This document shows, in pieces, positions 8,828 to 18,391 of a DNA stretch of 58,705 nucleotides. How positions within the stretch are numbered: position 1 is the stretch's first letter; every line of letters begins with the position of its first letter. The notes under the pieces are model-generated. The model ran no database searches and was not told the DNA's origin. It saw only the letters and a program-made list of their open reading frames with translations. This DNA comes from Lachnospiraceae bacterium. Its GTDB lineage: Bacteria; Bacillota; Clostridia; Lachnospirales; Lachnospiraceae. The DNA lies in contig JAIDFQ010000028.1 in the NCBI GenBank assembly GCA_029054245.1, positions 1 to 58,705 on the forward strand, read 5' to 3'. The translations under genes and the position numbers were made by a program.

Positions 8828-11800
8828 TAGTCATCCAGCTCCTTGTCAATCAGATTTACACTTACCAGTGTAGAGACACCCTTTTCCTGCATGGTAATAC
8901 CATACAGCCTGTCCGCCTTTTCCATCGTGCCGCGCCTGTGTGTGATCACGATAAACTGTGTACTTTTGGTAAGTTTATGTAAGTATTTTGCGAACCGTGT
9001 CACATTGTTTTCATCCAGTGCCGCTTCAATCTCATCTAATAAACAAAAAGGGGAAGGCTTCAGGTTTTGAATGGCAAACAAAAGTGCAATCGCCGTGAGC
9101 GCCTTTTCCCCACCGGAAAGCTGCATCATATTCTGCAGTTTCTTTCCAGGAGGCTGTGCGATAATGCGGATGCCTGCTTCCAGAATATCCTCATCCTCCA
9201 TAAGTTCCAGCGTTCCCTTGCCACCGCCAAATAATTCCTTGAACACCTTGTCAAATTCTCTTCCGATTTCGGCAAATTTTTCATTGAACTGCTTACGCAT
9301 AGCAGTATCAAGTTCTACGATGATCCCTTCCAGCGTCTTTTCTGCCTCCACCAGATCATCATGCTGTGTTTTAAGGAACACATACCGCTCCATCAAGTTT
9401 TTATAGTCTTCAATTGCATTGACATTGACATCACCCAGCTTTTTGATCTGCTCCTTCAAAGAAGCGATTTCCTTCTTCATTGCCACACGGTCAGTCATTT
9501 CTTCGTTTCTTAGGGATGCGGCATCCGAAAGTGTGATCTCATATTCATCCCACATATAATTGATTTGACTTTCCAGGGCTTCCTGGAATTTCTCTTTCTG
9601 AGAATTCAAACGGTACACTTCCTTATCCAGTCCCGTCATCTTCTCCGCCAGAGCTTCCCTGTCCGTAAAGAAATTTTTCTGCTTTAAAGCCAGCTGTTCC
9701 TTTTTCTCCACATCTTCCTTCAGTTTCTTTTCAGTATCTCCCTGGGTAGTGTGGGAAGCGGCGATTGTCTCCTCAATAGATGCGATATCGCTTTGCTTCT
9801 TCTGCGTATCTTCTCCGCTTTGCATAAGCCCCTCGTTGATTTCCTCCAGTTCTTTTGCAAAGCGGTTTATCTCGCCGTCGATACGGTCTACATTCTGCTG
9901 ATGGAAATCCTGCTGTTGCAGCATTTTTTCTACTTCAACATCCCATTCCGATACATGGGCGGACTGCCCGGATTCTTCCTTGCGCGCCTCATCCAACTCC
10001 ATCTGAAACTTTCTGATCTGCTGCTCTACCTTCTTTTCCAGAAGCTCTGAATCTTCCAATTCTTTCTGAATTTCCTGCTTATTCGCCCGAATTTCCTTGA
10101 TCTGGTTTTCTATTTCCCTCTCTTCTGCCTTAAGCTCCATAGAACCTTCCGCAGCCTCATCCTTGCGCTCCTGCGCCTTGATTACATTAAGCCTTGCCGT
10201 ATTCTGTTCGATAAATTTCTTCTGCAGCAATGCTTTGTCTTCTTCCAGGCTTATTCGGAGTTTATTTCTCTCATCTTTTGTCTGCTCGATTTCATTTAAG
10301 AGGGCATCAATCTCCATCAGATATTTTTTAACTTTGCCCTCCAACTCTTCCATCTCTCTTCTTCTACCAAGAAGATTGCTGTTGTTCTTAAAAGCGCCGC
10401 CGCTGATTGCGCCGCCAGGTACCAGAAGTTCTCCCTCCAGCGTCACCATACGGATTCCATAATCAAACTTTCTGGCAATTTTTACAGCACGATCTATATG
10501 ATCGACGACCACGATCCTGCCCAGCATGGCTTTTGCCACATTTTTGTACCGTTCATCTATGGAAACCAGTTCATCTGCCATACCGATGACGCCTTGTTCT
10601 TTTAGGGCATCCTGATTCTTGAACTCCTGAGGCTTTGTGATGCTGGTAAGCGGCAGAAAGGTGGCACGTCCTGCTTTTGTCTTCTTCAAAAATGCAATCA
10701 TTCTCTTTGCCGTCTCTTCATCATCTGTGACAATATTCTGAATGTTGCCCCCTAACGCCGTCTCTATGGCAGTTTCATACTTCTTATCTACTTTTATGAT
10801 ATCCGCAACGACACCGATGATCCCTTTTTCACGTTCCTTGCATTCCATCACCCTTTTGACACTGCCGCCATACCCTTCATAACGTTCTGTCAGATTGGTT
10901 AAGGCTTCCAGCTTTGATTTTTCCTGATGGTAACTCACCTGGGTATCCCGCAGTTTCTGGTCTTTTCCCGCAAGTTCTTCCCTGATTAACGCAAGCTTTT
11001 CTTCTTTCTGCTCCTGAGAATCATTTAGTCCATGAATGTCATTATTGATACGCTCAAATTCTTCCTGCAGGTTCTTAATAACCTCTTCCTGTGCCGCCTC
11101 GTCCGATTTGATCCGAAGAAGCCTGGACGTAAGCTCTGCCTTACGAATATTGATCTGCTCTGTCATCGTGTCATAGCGTCCCAGCTTTGACTTAATCGTG
11201 GCTCTTGAATTCAGCGCCTCGATGATCGTATTCTTGCCAGATTCAATGTCACTGTTTAACCCCTCTATTTTGCTTTGAACAGCAAGCAGCTTTTCCCTTG
11301 CCTCATTTCTTGCATTTTCGATTTCAGCAACCTGCTCATCGATTACCTTTTTGTCTGCAAGAATCGTTTCCTTGTCTCTTAGCTTTTCATCCATCTCTTT
11401 TGAGACGGTTTCTCTTCTGGACCTAAAATGTTCCTCATTGCTCTTCGCAGATTTAATCTGTTCCCGCAGGACATTGATTTCCCCCTCCAGCCTGCCGCGA
11501 AGCATACTGGTATCGGACAAAGAAGTTCGTTCCGCTAAAATTGTTTCCTCCAGCATTTCAATCTGCCCTTGGATCTGTTCATACTCTTCTTTGATTTTTT
11601 CGTATTGCTGCGTAGTCTGCTCAAGATCACCGCTGGCAATTTCAAATTTTTCATGGGCATCCTTAAGCTGAACTTGTAAATGATCGTTCTCGATAAGAAA
11701 CATGTTTACATCCAGGGTCTTAAGTTCCTCTTTCTTTTTTAGATAAATCTTCGCCGTTTCCGACTGCTTTTCAAGTGGACCTGTCTGCTTTTCCAGCTCT

Positions 11801-12387
11801 GATAGAATATCGTTCACACGGATTAGGTTCTGCTTTTCATCCTCCAGCTTTTTCTGTGCCGCCACTTTGCGCTTCTTAAACTTCACGATTCCTGCCGCCT
11901 CGTCAAAAAGCTCTCTTCTCTCTTCCGGCTTTCCACTTAGGATCTTGTCAATCTGCCCCTGGCCAATGATGGAATAGCCTTCTTTTCCGATACCAGTATC
12001 ATAGAACAGTTCATTTACATCCTTTAACCTGCACGGCGCGCCATTTAAGAGATATTCACTTTCACCGGAGCGATAGATCCTCCGTGCCACAGTCACCTCA
12101 TCAAAATCAATGGCAAGCTGATGATCCGAGTTGTCCAATGTAATCGCTACATATGCATACCCCAGTGGTTTACGCATTTCTGTTCCCGAAAAAATGACGT
12201 CCTGCATGGACGCCCCGCGAAGCTGTTTGATTCTCTGTTCTCCCAGTACCCAGCGGACCGCATCAGCAACGTTACTTTTGCCGCTGCCGTTTGGTCCCAC
12301 GATACCAGTTATTCCATTATGAAACTTAAACACTAGTTTATTTGCAAAGGATTTAAATCCGTGAATCTCAATACTTTTTAAATACAT
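8827..12387 (-). CDS. smc: Chromosome segregation protein SMC
   Basis: The condensin ATPase that compacts and separates sister chromosomes. About 1186 residues: Walker A VGPNGSGKSNVADAVRW near the N-terminus, a coiled-coil arm, a hinge at about residues 500-680 (GYGGSVKRVME, then VPGGAISGGAFK), a second arm, and signature LSGGEKALTAIALLFA with Walker B FCLLDEIEAALDENN. The open frame extends 52 codons further upstream, but those residues lie inside rnc in another frame. The start MYLKSIEIHGFKSFA at 12387 fits the family and has AGGTG upstream. ScpA and ScpB are not in the window. Confidence 0.97.
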   Translation of the reverse strand: MYLKSIEIHGFKSFANKLVFKFHNGITGIVGPNGSGKSNVADAVRWVLGEQRIKQLRGASMQDVIFSGTEMRKPLGYAYVAITLDNSDHQLAIDFDEVTVARRIYRSGESEYLLNGAPCRLKDVNELFYDTGIGKEGYSIIGQGQIDKILSGKPEERRELFDEAAGIVKFKKRKVAAQKKLEDEKQNLIRVNDILSELEKQTGPLEKQSETAKIYLKKKEELKTLDVNMFLIENDHLQVQLKDAHEKFEIASGDLEQTTQQYEKIKEEYEQIQGQIEMLEETILAERTSLSDTSMLRGRLEGEINVLREQIKSAKSNEEHFRSRRETVSKEMDEKLRDKETILADKKVIDEQVAEIENARNEAREKLLAVQSKIEGLNSDIESGKNTIIEALNSRATIKSKLGRYDTMTEQINIRKAELTSRLLRIKSDEAAQEEVIKNLQEEFERINNDIHGLNDSQEQKEEKLALIREELAGKDQKLRDTQVSYHQEKSKLEALTNLTERYEGYGGSVKRVMECKEREKGIIGVVADIIKVDKKYETAIETALGGNIQNIVTDDEETAKRMIAFLKKTKAGRATFLPLTSITKPQEFKNQDALKEQGVIGMADELVSIDERYKNVAKAMLGRIVVVDHIDRAVKIARKFDYGIRMVTLEGELLVPGGAISGGAFKNNSNLLGRRREMEELEGKVKKYLMEIDALLNEIEQTKDERNKLRISLEEDKALLQKKFIEQNTARLNVIKAQERKDEAAEGSMELKAEEREIENQIKEIRANKQEIQKELEDSELLEKKVEQQIRKFQMELDEARKEESGQSAHVSEWDVEVEKMLQQQDFHQQNVDRIDGEINRFAKELEEINEGLMQSGEDTQKKQSDIASIEETIAASHTTQGDTEKKLKEDVEKKEQLALKQKNFFTDREALAEKMTGLDKEVYRLNSQKEKFQEALESQINYMWDEYEITLSDAASLRNEEMTDRVAMKKEIASLKEQIKKLGDVNVNAIEDYKNLMERYVFLKTQHDDLVEAEKTLEGIIVELDTAMRKQFNEKFAEIGREFDKVFKELFGGGKGTLELMEDEDILEAGIRIIAQPPGKKLQNMMQLSGGEKALTAIALLFAIQNLKPSPFCLLDEIEAALDENNVTRFAKYLHKLTKSTQFIVITHRRGTMEKADRLYGITMQEKGVSTLVSVNLIDKELDD

Positions 12388-12394
12388 ACAACAC

Positions 12395-13087
12395 CTACTT
12401 TTCCGACATTTCGGCAAGCAGCACCTGATAAGCTGCCTGCTGCTGTGCAGATTTTTTGTTCCGGCCCTCGCCCCTGGCAGTTGCCTTACCGTCAATTCTG
12501 ATTTCCACAGTAAAGACCTTATCATGATCCGGTCCTGTCTCACTCACCAGTTCATAAGTTATCGTTCTGCCCTGTTTCTGCATTTTCTCTTGAAGCAATG
12601 TTTTGCTGTCATAGAAAAGCTGCTTATTCTCTAAATCGGAAAGTATATATTTTTTGATAAACTGATCTGCCTCTTTGATTCCGCCGTCTAGATAGATTGC
12701 CCCTATCACAGCCTCCATCACATCCGAAATAATGGAATCTCTCTTTCTGCCGCCAGTAGCCTCTTCCCCTTTACCAAGCAAAATATACGCTCCAAGAGAA
12801 AGTTCCCTTGCACAGAAAGCAAGCGCCGGCTCACAGACCATGGAAGAACGAAGCCGTGTCATTTCTCCCTCCGACATCTCCGGATAAGTATCAAAAAAGA
12901 ACCGGCTGGAGAGCAATTCTAAAACTGCATCCCCTAAAAACTCCAGTCTCTCATAATCTTTAAATTTGTTGATTTTCTGTTCATTAGAAAAAGAGCTATG
13001 GGTCAAGGCCTGCAGGAGCAGTTCTTTCTTCTTAAACTCATAACCTATTTTTCCTTCCAGTTTCTTCAATTCTTCCTGTTTATACAT
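12395..13087 (-). CDS. rnc: Ribonuclease III
   Basis: Cuts double-stranded RNA in rRNA precursors and regulatory duplexes. 230 residues. The catalytic signature ERLEFLGDAVLELLSSRFFF near residue 45 and the second acidic cluster DVMEAVIGAIYLDGG near 120 build the active site. A C-terminal dsRBD follows (KTLLQEKMQKQG, GKATARGEGRNKKSAQQQAA). It precedes smc by 7 nt. A terminator lies between acpP and rnc, so rnc depends on read-through or its own promoter, which was not seen. Confidence 0.96.
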   Translation of the reverse strand: MYKQEELKKLEGKIGYEFKKKELLLQALTHSSFSNEQKINKFKDYERLEFLGDAVLELLSSRFFFDTYPEMSEGEMTRLRSSMVCEPALAFCARELSLGAYILLGKGEEATGGRKRDSIISDVMEAVIGAIYLDGGIKEADQFIKKYILSDLENKQLFYDSKTLLQEKMQKQGRTITYELVSETGPDHDKVFTVEIRIDGKATARGEGRNKKSAQQQAAYQVLLAEMSEK

Positions 13088-13104
13088 ATTTCATCCTTTC
13101 GGAA

Positions 13105-13129
13105 AAAAAAGCCCATAAGTGGGCTTTTT
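13105..13129 (-). terminator. Terminator at the acpP stop codon
   Basis: Stem AAAAAGCCCA / TGGGCTTTTT with a 4-nt loop and an eight-T run on the minus strand. The upstream arm begins in the acpP stop codon (TAA, 13130-13128). Confidence 0.85.
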
Positions 13130-13358
13130 AGTTCAATGCATTTTTGATCATATTTACTGCTTCTTCCACAGTTGTTATTTTTTCTGCACCTTCAGCCGGA
13201 ATTTCAATATCAAATTCTTCCTCTATTCCCATAATAATCTGAAAAACATCTAAGGAATCGGCTCCCAGATCATCCACAAAAGTGGTCTCCATCGTGATTT
13301 CTTCAGGGTCAACGTTGAGTACGTCAGCAATTACTTTTTTCAATTTTTCAAATTCCAT
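13128..13358 (-). CDS. acpP: Acyl carrier protein
   Basis: A 76-residue acidic carrier for fatty-acid intermediates. The 4'-phosphopantetheine attachment serine is in [12 protein letters not shown]. The residues after DSLD ([12 protein letters not shown]) differ from the common LVELVMALEDEF type but keep the helix pattern. It lies 15 nt behind plsX, as expected for a fatty-acid/phospholipid operon, and its coding region runs straight into a terminator. Confidence 0.93.
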   Translation of the reverse strand: MEFEKLKKVIADVLNVDPEEITMETTFVDDLGADSLDVFQIIMGIEEEFDIEIPAEGAEKITTVEEAVNMIKNALN

Positions 13359-13373
13359 TTTCCAGTTTCCTTT

Positions 13374-14387
13374 CTAATTTTCTTCCATTGTTATTTTTTC
13401 TTTTATTTTTTGATTCATATCCTGCTCTGTAAAGGTAATACATTGCAGAATAGAATTTTTGATTTCAATAGACGAAGAGCTCCCGTGGGTCTTAACCACA
13501 AGACCATTCAGCCCCAGCAACGGCGCTCCACCGTACTGCTCTAAATCAAATGCCTTCAAAGTATTTTTCAGTGCAGGCTTCACTAACAGCGCACCAATCT
13601 TACTCCTTAAGGAAGTCATCATACCTTCCTTCACCTTCTTGATCAGAGTGCCTCCTACGCCTTCATACATTTTCAAGATAACATTTCCAACAAACGCCTC
13701 ACACACAATGACATCCGCATCCCCAGCCGGAATATCCCTTGCTTCAATACTTCCAATAAAATGAATATCAGGGCAGTTCTTTAAAAGCGGATACGTCTCT
13801 TTAACAAGCGCATTTCCCTTTTCTTCCTCTGCTCCAATATTCACGATGCCCACCTTCGGGTTCTTCACACCCATAACGCTTTCCATGTACACCGATCCCA
13901 TTTTGGCAAACTGCACCAAATGGGAGGGTCTTGCATCCACATTGGCGCCGCAGTCGATCAGTAAGGAACAACCTTTTTCAGTAGGTATCAAAGGGGCAAG
14001 AGGCGGTCTCTCCACGCCTTTTATCCTTCCTACAATCACCTGACCTCCAACCAAGGTAGCGCCTGTGCTCCCCGCAGATACATAAGCATCACAAGTCCCG
14101 TCCTTGACAAGGTAAAGTGCTTTTACAATGGAGGAATCCTTTTTCCTGCGGATCGCCATAACCGGCGGTTCTGCAGTTTCAATCACTTCAGATGCATGAA
14201 CAACTTCTATCTGATCTTTATTATAGGTATACTTCGCAAGTTCCCTGTTTATCAGTTCTTCCTGTCCAGTCAAATAAACCTTCACATGATGATTCTCATT
14301 TACTGCATCAATTGCACCCTTTACAATCTCTACAGGTGCATTATCTCCACCCATGGCGTCAACTGCTACGTTTACAAATTCTGCCAT
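13374..14387 (-). CDS. plsX: Phosphate acyltransferase PlsX
   Basis: Makes acyl-phosphate from acyl-ACP for phospholipid synthesis. 337 residues starting VNVAVDAMGGDNAP, the family signature, with SAGSTGATL, IDCGANVDARP and EAFVGNVILKMYEG further on. Its neighbour acpP supplies the substrate carrier. rpmF, normally directly upstream, is separated here by about 4 kb of sigma factor and lipoprotein genes. Its own promoter is at 14417-14445. Confidence 0.96.
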   Translation of the reverse strand: MAEFVNVAVDAMGGDNAPVEIVKGAIDAVNENHHVKVYLTGQEELINRELAKYTYNKDQIEVVHASEVIETAEPPVMAIRRKKDSSIVKALYLVKDGTCDAYVSAGSTGATLVGGQVIVGRIKGVERPPLAPLIPTEKGCSLLIDCGANVDARPSHLVQFAKMGSVYMESVMGVKNPKVGIVNIGAEEEKGNALVKETYPLLKNCPDIHFIGSIEARDIPAGDADVIVCEAFVGNVILKMYEGVGGTLIKKVKEGMMTSLRSKIGALLVKPALKNTLKAFDLEQYGGAPLLGLNGLVVKTHGSSSSIEIKNSILQCITFTEQDMNQKIKEKITMEEN

Positions 14388-14416
14388 ATTTCATTCCTCC
14401 GTTCAAGTACTTCTTA

Positions 14417-14445
14417 ACTATACTAGACCATATTATAAAAATCAA
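14417..14445 (-). promoter_or_regulatory. Promoter of plsX-acpP
   Basis: Minus strand TTGATT (14440-14445), 17-nt spacer, TATAGT (14417-14422). No convincing FapR-type operator was seen around it. Confidence 0.6.
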
Positions 14446-14578
14446 GCAAAAAATTGAATGCAGAGAATATTTCACAATAGTTCATCGTTGTAAACCGTTC
14501 AACCGCCCGAAAGGGACCCAGCTCCACACAAAATGACATGGCAAAATCCCGCATGCAAGAAACATCCATTACTTCCGA

Positions 14579-16996
14579 TTACTCCTCCAAGCGAATGACT
14601 CCCATCCAGTAGTATCCGTTTATGTTCTTCTCTGCTTTGACCGCCGCCTGCTGAGCAATTTTATAAAAGATTTCGTCATCAATATCATAATCTGTCCTTA
14701 AAAGAGCCTCTCCCTCGGAAATAAGCTGCTCTGCAAGCTGGTCTGCAATTTCTTCCTGTGGGAAATAGCGGTCTGTGGCATGGTAGTATTCCAGTGTATC
14801 TTCATTTGCCATATAGTCATATCTGTTTCCGGCTATCACAAAGCTGTCACCTTCAACCAACGTTCCGTATGCCGCACTGTCTGAAAGATTAAAGAGGGCG
14901 TTGTCGATCAAGTCATTATCATTGTTGGTGGCATCTACTATATACCATTCATCTTCTATTTTTACCTTGTTCCATGCATGAGGCACACTTCCCTCAAGGT
15001 AGCCGGTCACTACAATGCTATCCAGTCCTGCCGCATCAGCCAGCAGCTTAAAGGCGGCTGAATAGCTGGCGCATACGCCCACACCGTCTACCAGAATACC
15101 ATAGGCGGTAAAGGAATCATAAAATTCTTCATCCACCTGGGTAAAACTGTATTTCTCTGCGTTTTCAAGCGCATCATCGTCATACCGTGCATTTTCGCAC
15201 AGATAAGTATTGATTGCCATTTCTATTTCAAAATCGCTCATATTATCGGTGATAATCTCATCCTTGATTTCATTGATGCGCGCTTTGATTTCCCGCTGTT
15301 TTTGTGCTGTCTTTTCACGGTCAAAATCATATTCTACAAAAAGGGTTCTTTCCTCGGTGTCTATGCTGCCGCCCTGTACGCCTAAAATAAGCGGATTCTG
15401 ATATTGTGCTTCAAAGAAGGCATCAATGATCATCTGCGTATCGGCAGCTTCCGGGAAATCCGACAAATCGATTACGCTCCTGGTTTGCAGCATATGAATC
15501 GCTATGTACTCGCTAAGCGCTGAATTGGCAGTGATATGAGCCATCGCTTCGCCCTCTTCCTCCTGCTTCCCTTCATTAGAAGATACGCCCTCATTCACCG
15601 GGGACTGCGGCGCTTCCTCCTCCACGGTAAGAGAAGGCGCCACATTTCCGCCTTTGTTCTTCAGTTTTTCCTGACGCTCCATGATTGCGGAAAGATCTTC
15701 ATCCAACGTATCCCATTTTACGTCGCTTACCAGAAATTCTTCCGTGAACGGTGTTTTGAGTGCTTTTGCTGATATATAATAAAAATTATTTTCCTCTTCT
15801 TTTCGTATGCTTTCCACGTCATATTCAAGGACCTTCTGGGCGGTACTGCCGTCACACATGGTCACGCACATAACAGCCGGCAGATCCGCTGTCCCCTCAA
15901 TATCATAAAAGCTCTCTTCATTGCCAAACGATGCCTTCTCCGTTGGAAGCATATGTGCCAGATCTTTTGCGCTGAGCAGATTGCTTATGGGCGAGCACCC
16001 TTTACTGTTATAAGCAATCACGCCAAAATATTCACTCCAGTATGCATCATACGCCTCCTCAATTTTATACGCCTGCAAAAAGCTGTCTGTCTCCTCCATC
16101 CATGCTTCCATATCTTCAGATGTATAGTACTGACTGAATCTGCTATTTAAGGATAGCACTTCTCCCTCAGCTTCAAACGCTTCCTCACTGCTTACCCATT
16201 GTGTTCCCTTTACGTCTGCAAACACTTTCGTGCTGTCCCAAAGCCCTTCTTCATCTTTGTTTACCATAAATAAGAGGTATCCTTCCGCCCCTTTCACTTC
16301 CTGCCAGAAAAAGCGCGCGTATCCCTCTTCCGTCTGGTCAAAGGAAAGAGCAGGCGCCTGCGTAATCTCTGCATTGACCTTAATCACAGTAATGACAGGC
16401 GTGGTGATTGGTTCTCCCGTCTTCGTGTCCACATTGACTGCCAGATAATACTGCGAAATCGTACCCCAGCCGTTTTCTTCATATTCTGTCAAATAATTTC
16501 CCTTTAAATGATCCAGTTCAATCTCATCTGAATCCATTTCTGCAATTCCATAAAAAGGCGGTTCTATGATTAGCATCCCAGCCCCTTCATCATAATCATA
16601 GCTGCCTGCTTCCACCGGATATTTCAGTTCTGCATCCTGATAAATCACATAACTCTCCGAAATCTCTTTGTCTGCTGACCATGGATTATAACCAATTTCA
16701 ATTTTAAGCGCTTCATCCCTATTCACCTTAATGACATTGCCATCATACTCTGCTGCTTCCGCCGCATACTTTTCCCTTAATTCCTGGACAAGCAAATCTG
16801 ACTGTGTATCCTCTTTTTCTGCTATTTCCTTCGTTTCTTCTGCCTTCTCCGATTCGCCTCCCTCTTCAACTGCCTGCCTATTCGTTTCTGTATCTGTCTT
16901 TCCATCATTTGTACCGCTTTGCGCGCACCCCGTAAGGAGCAAAGCAGCGGCAATCCCAGCAGCAATACCGGTTTTCATCAGCTTTTTCATTTTCAT
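14579..16996 (-). CDS. Large lipoprotein with C-terminal transglutaminase-like domain
   Basis: 805 residues. The N-terminus is a lipoprotein signal with lipobox LLTGC (Cys near residue 24), then an acidic, low-complexity linker. A large middle region (about 90-440) is not recognised, though the segment TQAPALSFDQTEEGYARFFW followed by EVKGAEGYLLFMV resembles a fibronectin-III-like fold. A second acidic/glutamate linker lies near 460-490. The C-terminal part (about 560-720) is a transglutaminase-like cysteine protease fold with a plausible triad: C642 in GVGVCASYSAAF, H673 in VPHAWNKV, D688 in WYIVDATNND. It would act at the cell surface, with an unknown substrate. It is the last gene after an ECF sigma/anti-sigma pair and is probably controlled by it. 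Confidence 0.85.
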   Translation of the reverse strand: MKMKKLMKTGIAAGIAAALLLTGCAQSGTNDGKTDTETNRQAVEEGGESEKAEETKEIAEKEDTQSDLLVQELREKYAAEAAEYDGNVIKVNRDEALKIEIGYNPWSADKEISESYVIYQDAELKYPVEAGSYDYDEGAGMLIIEPPFYGIAEMDSDEIELDHLKGNYLTEYEENGWGTISQYYLAVNVDTKTGEPITTPVITVIKVNAEITQAPALSFDQTEEGYARFFWQEVKGAEGYLLFMVNKDEEGLWDSTKVFADVKGTQWVSSEEAFEAEGEVLSLNSRFSQYYTSEDMEAWMEETDSFLQAYKIEEAYDAYWSEYFGVIAYNSKGCSPISNLLSAKDLAHMLPTEKASFGNEESFYDIEGTADLPAVMCVTMCDGSTAQKVLEYDVESIRKEEENNFYYISAKALKTPFTEEFLVSDVKWDTLDEDLSAIMERQEKLKNKGGNVAPSLTVEEEAPQSPVNEGVSSNEGKQEEEGEAMAHITANSALSEYIAIHMLQTRSVIDLSDFPEAADTQMIIDAFFEAQYQNPLILGVQGGSIDTEERTLFVEYDFDREKTAQKQREIKARINEIKDEIITDNMSDFEIEMAINTYLCENARYDDDALENAEKYSFTQVDEEFYDSFTAYGILVDGVGVCASYSAAFKLLADAAGLDSIVVTGYLEGSVPHAWNKVKIEDEWYIVDATNNDNDLIDNALFNLSDSAAYGTLVEGDSFVIAGNRYDYMANEDTLEYYHATDRYFPQEEIADQLAEQLISEGEALLRTDYDIDDEIFYKIAQQAAVKAEKNINGYYWMGVIRLEE

Positions 16997-17094
16997 TTTC
17001 GTTCCTCCTCATATATCTTTACTGTTTAAAGAGAAGTAAAATCATTCCCTCTACAGTAAATACTGCGGAACGGGCAAAAAGGTTTCATTTGCTC

Positions 17095-17754
17095 CTATTT
17101 TATTTTCTTATACAGATAATCAATAAACTCCTTCTGGGTCACATTTTCCCCAATCACTTCATACGCGGAACCCCCTCTCTCATAAATCGCATGAAATCTC
17201 ACTCCGTCTGTTTTCAACACAGAGACATATATTTTCTGTTCTCCAATATAAGACCAGTCTTCTTCTGCAAGCTCCGGTGTCAAAAGCCCATCTGTCTTAA
17301 AAAACTTCAATTGTCCGCCGCTCTTTGTCTGGATCAGTTCCTCTGGTTCTGTCTCCTTTTCAACAGGCAGTCCATTTTTATCCTCCCCTTGAAAACCCGC
17401 CTGACCTGCATTGGGAGAGATTGAAATGATGACCCTGTTTGGCAGAAACCGAATCCATCCATCCTTTAATTCTACTTCCTCATAAAAAACGCCCTCTTCT
17501 ATCATAGTCACATAGGTAATTCCGTCAGATCGTAATGCACTGACCCAAAAGACCACCACGCATACGGCAGCCGCCATAGCGCCATAATACCAGACCGGAA
17601 GCTTTCTTTTTTGCACTTTTTCCGGTTGCCGCTTCAACCCTTCTTCTTTTGCGAGCATCTGATTCAAAGTGCCCTTTTTCAGTGCTTCTGGCGCTTTTAC
17701 ATTCCGGTATGCGTCACTAAATGCTTTGTTCAGCCTCCTATCTTCCTGTTGCAT
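17095..17754 (-). CDS. Probable anti-sigma factor, single-pass membrane protein
   Basis: 219 residues from the ATG at 17754, chosen because GGAGGGGAG precedes it and the frame upstream lies inside the sigma-factor gene. A cytoplasmic part of about 60 residues (LNKAFSDAYRNVKAPEALK) is followed by one membrane segment (VWYYGAMAAAVCVVVFWVSA) and an extracellular domain of about 130 residues. No zinc-finger HxxxCxxC motif is present, so it is not of the ZAS type. It overlaps the sigma gene by 17 nt, the usual arrangement for a sigma/anti-sigma pair. The role is inferred from position and topology only. The extracellular part may be the sensor. Confidence 0.7.
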   Translation of the reverse strand: MQQEDRRLNKAFSDAYRNVKAPEALKKGTLNQMLAKEEGLKRQPEKVQKRKLPVWYYGAMAAAVCVVVFWVSALRSDGITYVTMIEEGVFYEEVELKDGWIRFLPNRVIISISPNAGQAGFQGEDKNGLPVEKETEPEELIQTKSGGQLKFFKTDGLLTPELAEEDWSYIGEQKIYVSVLKTDGVRFHAIYERGGSAYEVIGENVTQKEFIDYLYKKIK

Positions 17755-18253
17755 CCATCTCCCCTCCTTCCTCAAGACTTTTCCGCAGAAGCTTCCGACC
17801 TCTGGCAAGCAGGGTCTTGATGCTGTTTTCCTTTTTCTGAAGCAGCACAGCAATTTCCCTGACAGAATATTCCTCATAGTAATATAAATACAACGTTACC
17901 GAATATTTTTTCGGAAGCCTCTGTAGTTCCGAGAGCAGACCGTTTTCCTCCTGCTTATATAGAGCCTCCCCGCCAGCGGCTTCCTCATCCAGCCCCTGCG
18001 TGGTCCTGTTCCACGTACTGGCAGCCGCAGACTTCGCACAATTAGAAGCGACCCTGATCAGCCATGCTTTCAAATGTTCCTCGCATGTAATCTTATCCTT
18101 GTTTTTCACCAGCCGCAAAAAGGTTTCCTGAAAGGCATCCTTGGCGTCTTCTGCATTGCCTGCAATAGTCAGGCAGATTCTATATATCATATCTCCATAC
18201 TGCTCTATCGCATCATCAAACACGACATCGTAGTTATTATCGGGTGACTTCAT
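17738..18253 (-). CDS. ECF-type RNA polymerase sigma factor
   Basis: 171 residues with sigma region 2 (YGDMIYRICLTIAGNAEDAKD, key part AEDAFQETF-like AKDAFQETFLRLVKN and HLKAWLIRVASNCAKS) and region 4 (LPKKYSVTLYLYYYEEYSV, then AVLLQKKENSIKTLLARGR). This is the minimal two-domain ECF form. It heads a three-gene unit with the downstream anti-sigma factor and transglutaminase-like lipoprotein. GGAG precedes the ATG. No sigma-A promoter was obvious upstream, which would fit autoregulation but does not prove it. Confidence 0.92.
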   Translation of the reverse strand: MKSPDNNYDVVFDDAIEQYGDMIYRICLTIAGNAEDAKDAFQETFLRLVKNKDKITCEEHLKAWLIRVASNCAKSAAASTWNRTTQGLDEEAAGGEALYKQEENGLLSELQRLPKKYSVTLYLYYYEEYSVREIAVLLQKKENSIKTLLARGRKLLRKSLEEGGEMDATGR

Positions 18254-18345
18254 CTTTTACTCCATGTGTTCTTTTCACGCTCCATTACTTGCCGCAGGAT
18301 ATTTGCCTCTCGCAGCAACAAGCGTTTAAATCCAATCCTTCAGGA

Positions 18346-18378
18346 CAAAAAAAGCAACCCATTTATTGGATTGCTTTG
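18346..18378 (-). terminator. Terminator behind rpmF
   Basis: Minus strand stem AAAGCAATCC / GGGTTGCTTT (10 bp with one G-U) and a 7-nt loop, followed by a seven-T run. It separates rpmF from the ECF sigma gene. Confidence 0.85.
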
Positions 18379-18391
18379 TTACCAGTTTCGC

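Noticed and set aside
12388-12543. 52-residue N-terminal extension of SMC
   Set aside because: It overlaps rnc in another frame and has no RBS; the family start MYLKSIEIHGF lies at 12387 with AGGTG upstream.
14388-14578. FapR operator before plsX
   Set aside because: Only an ordinary sigma-A promoter was seen; no convincing match to the FapR palindrome.
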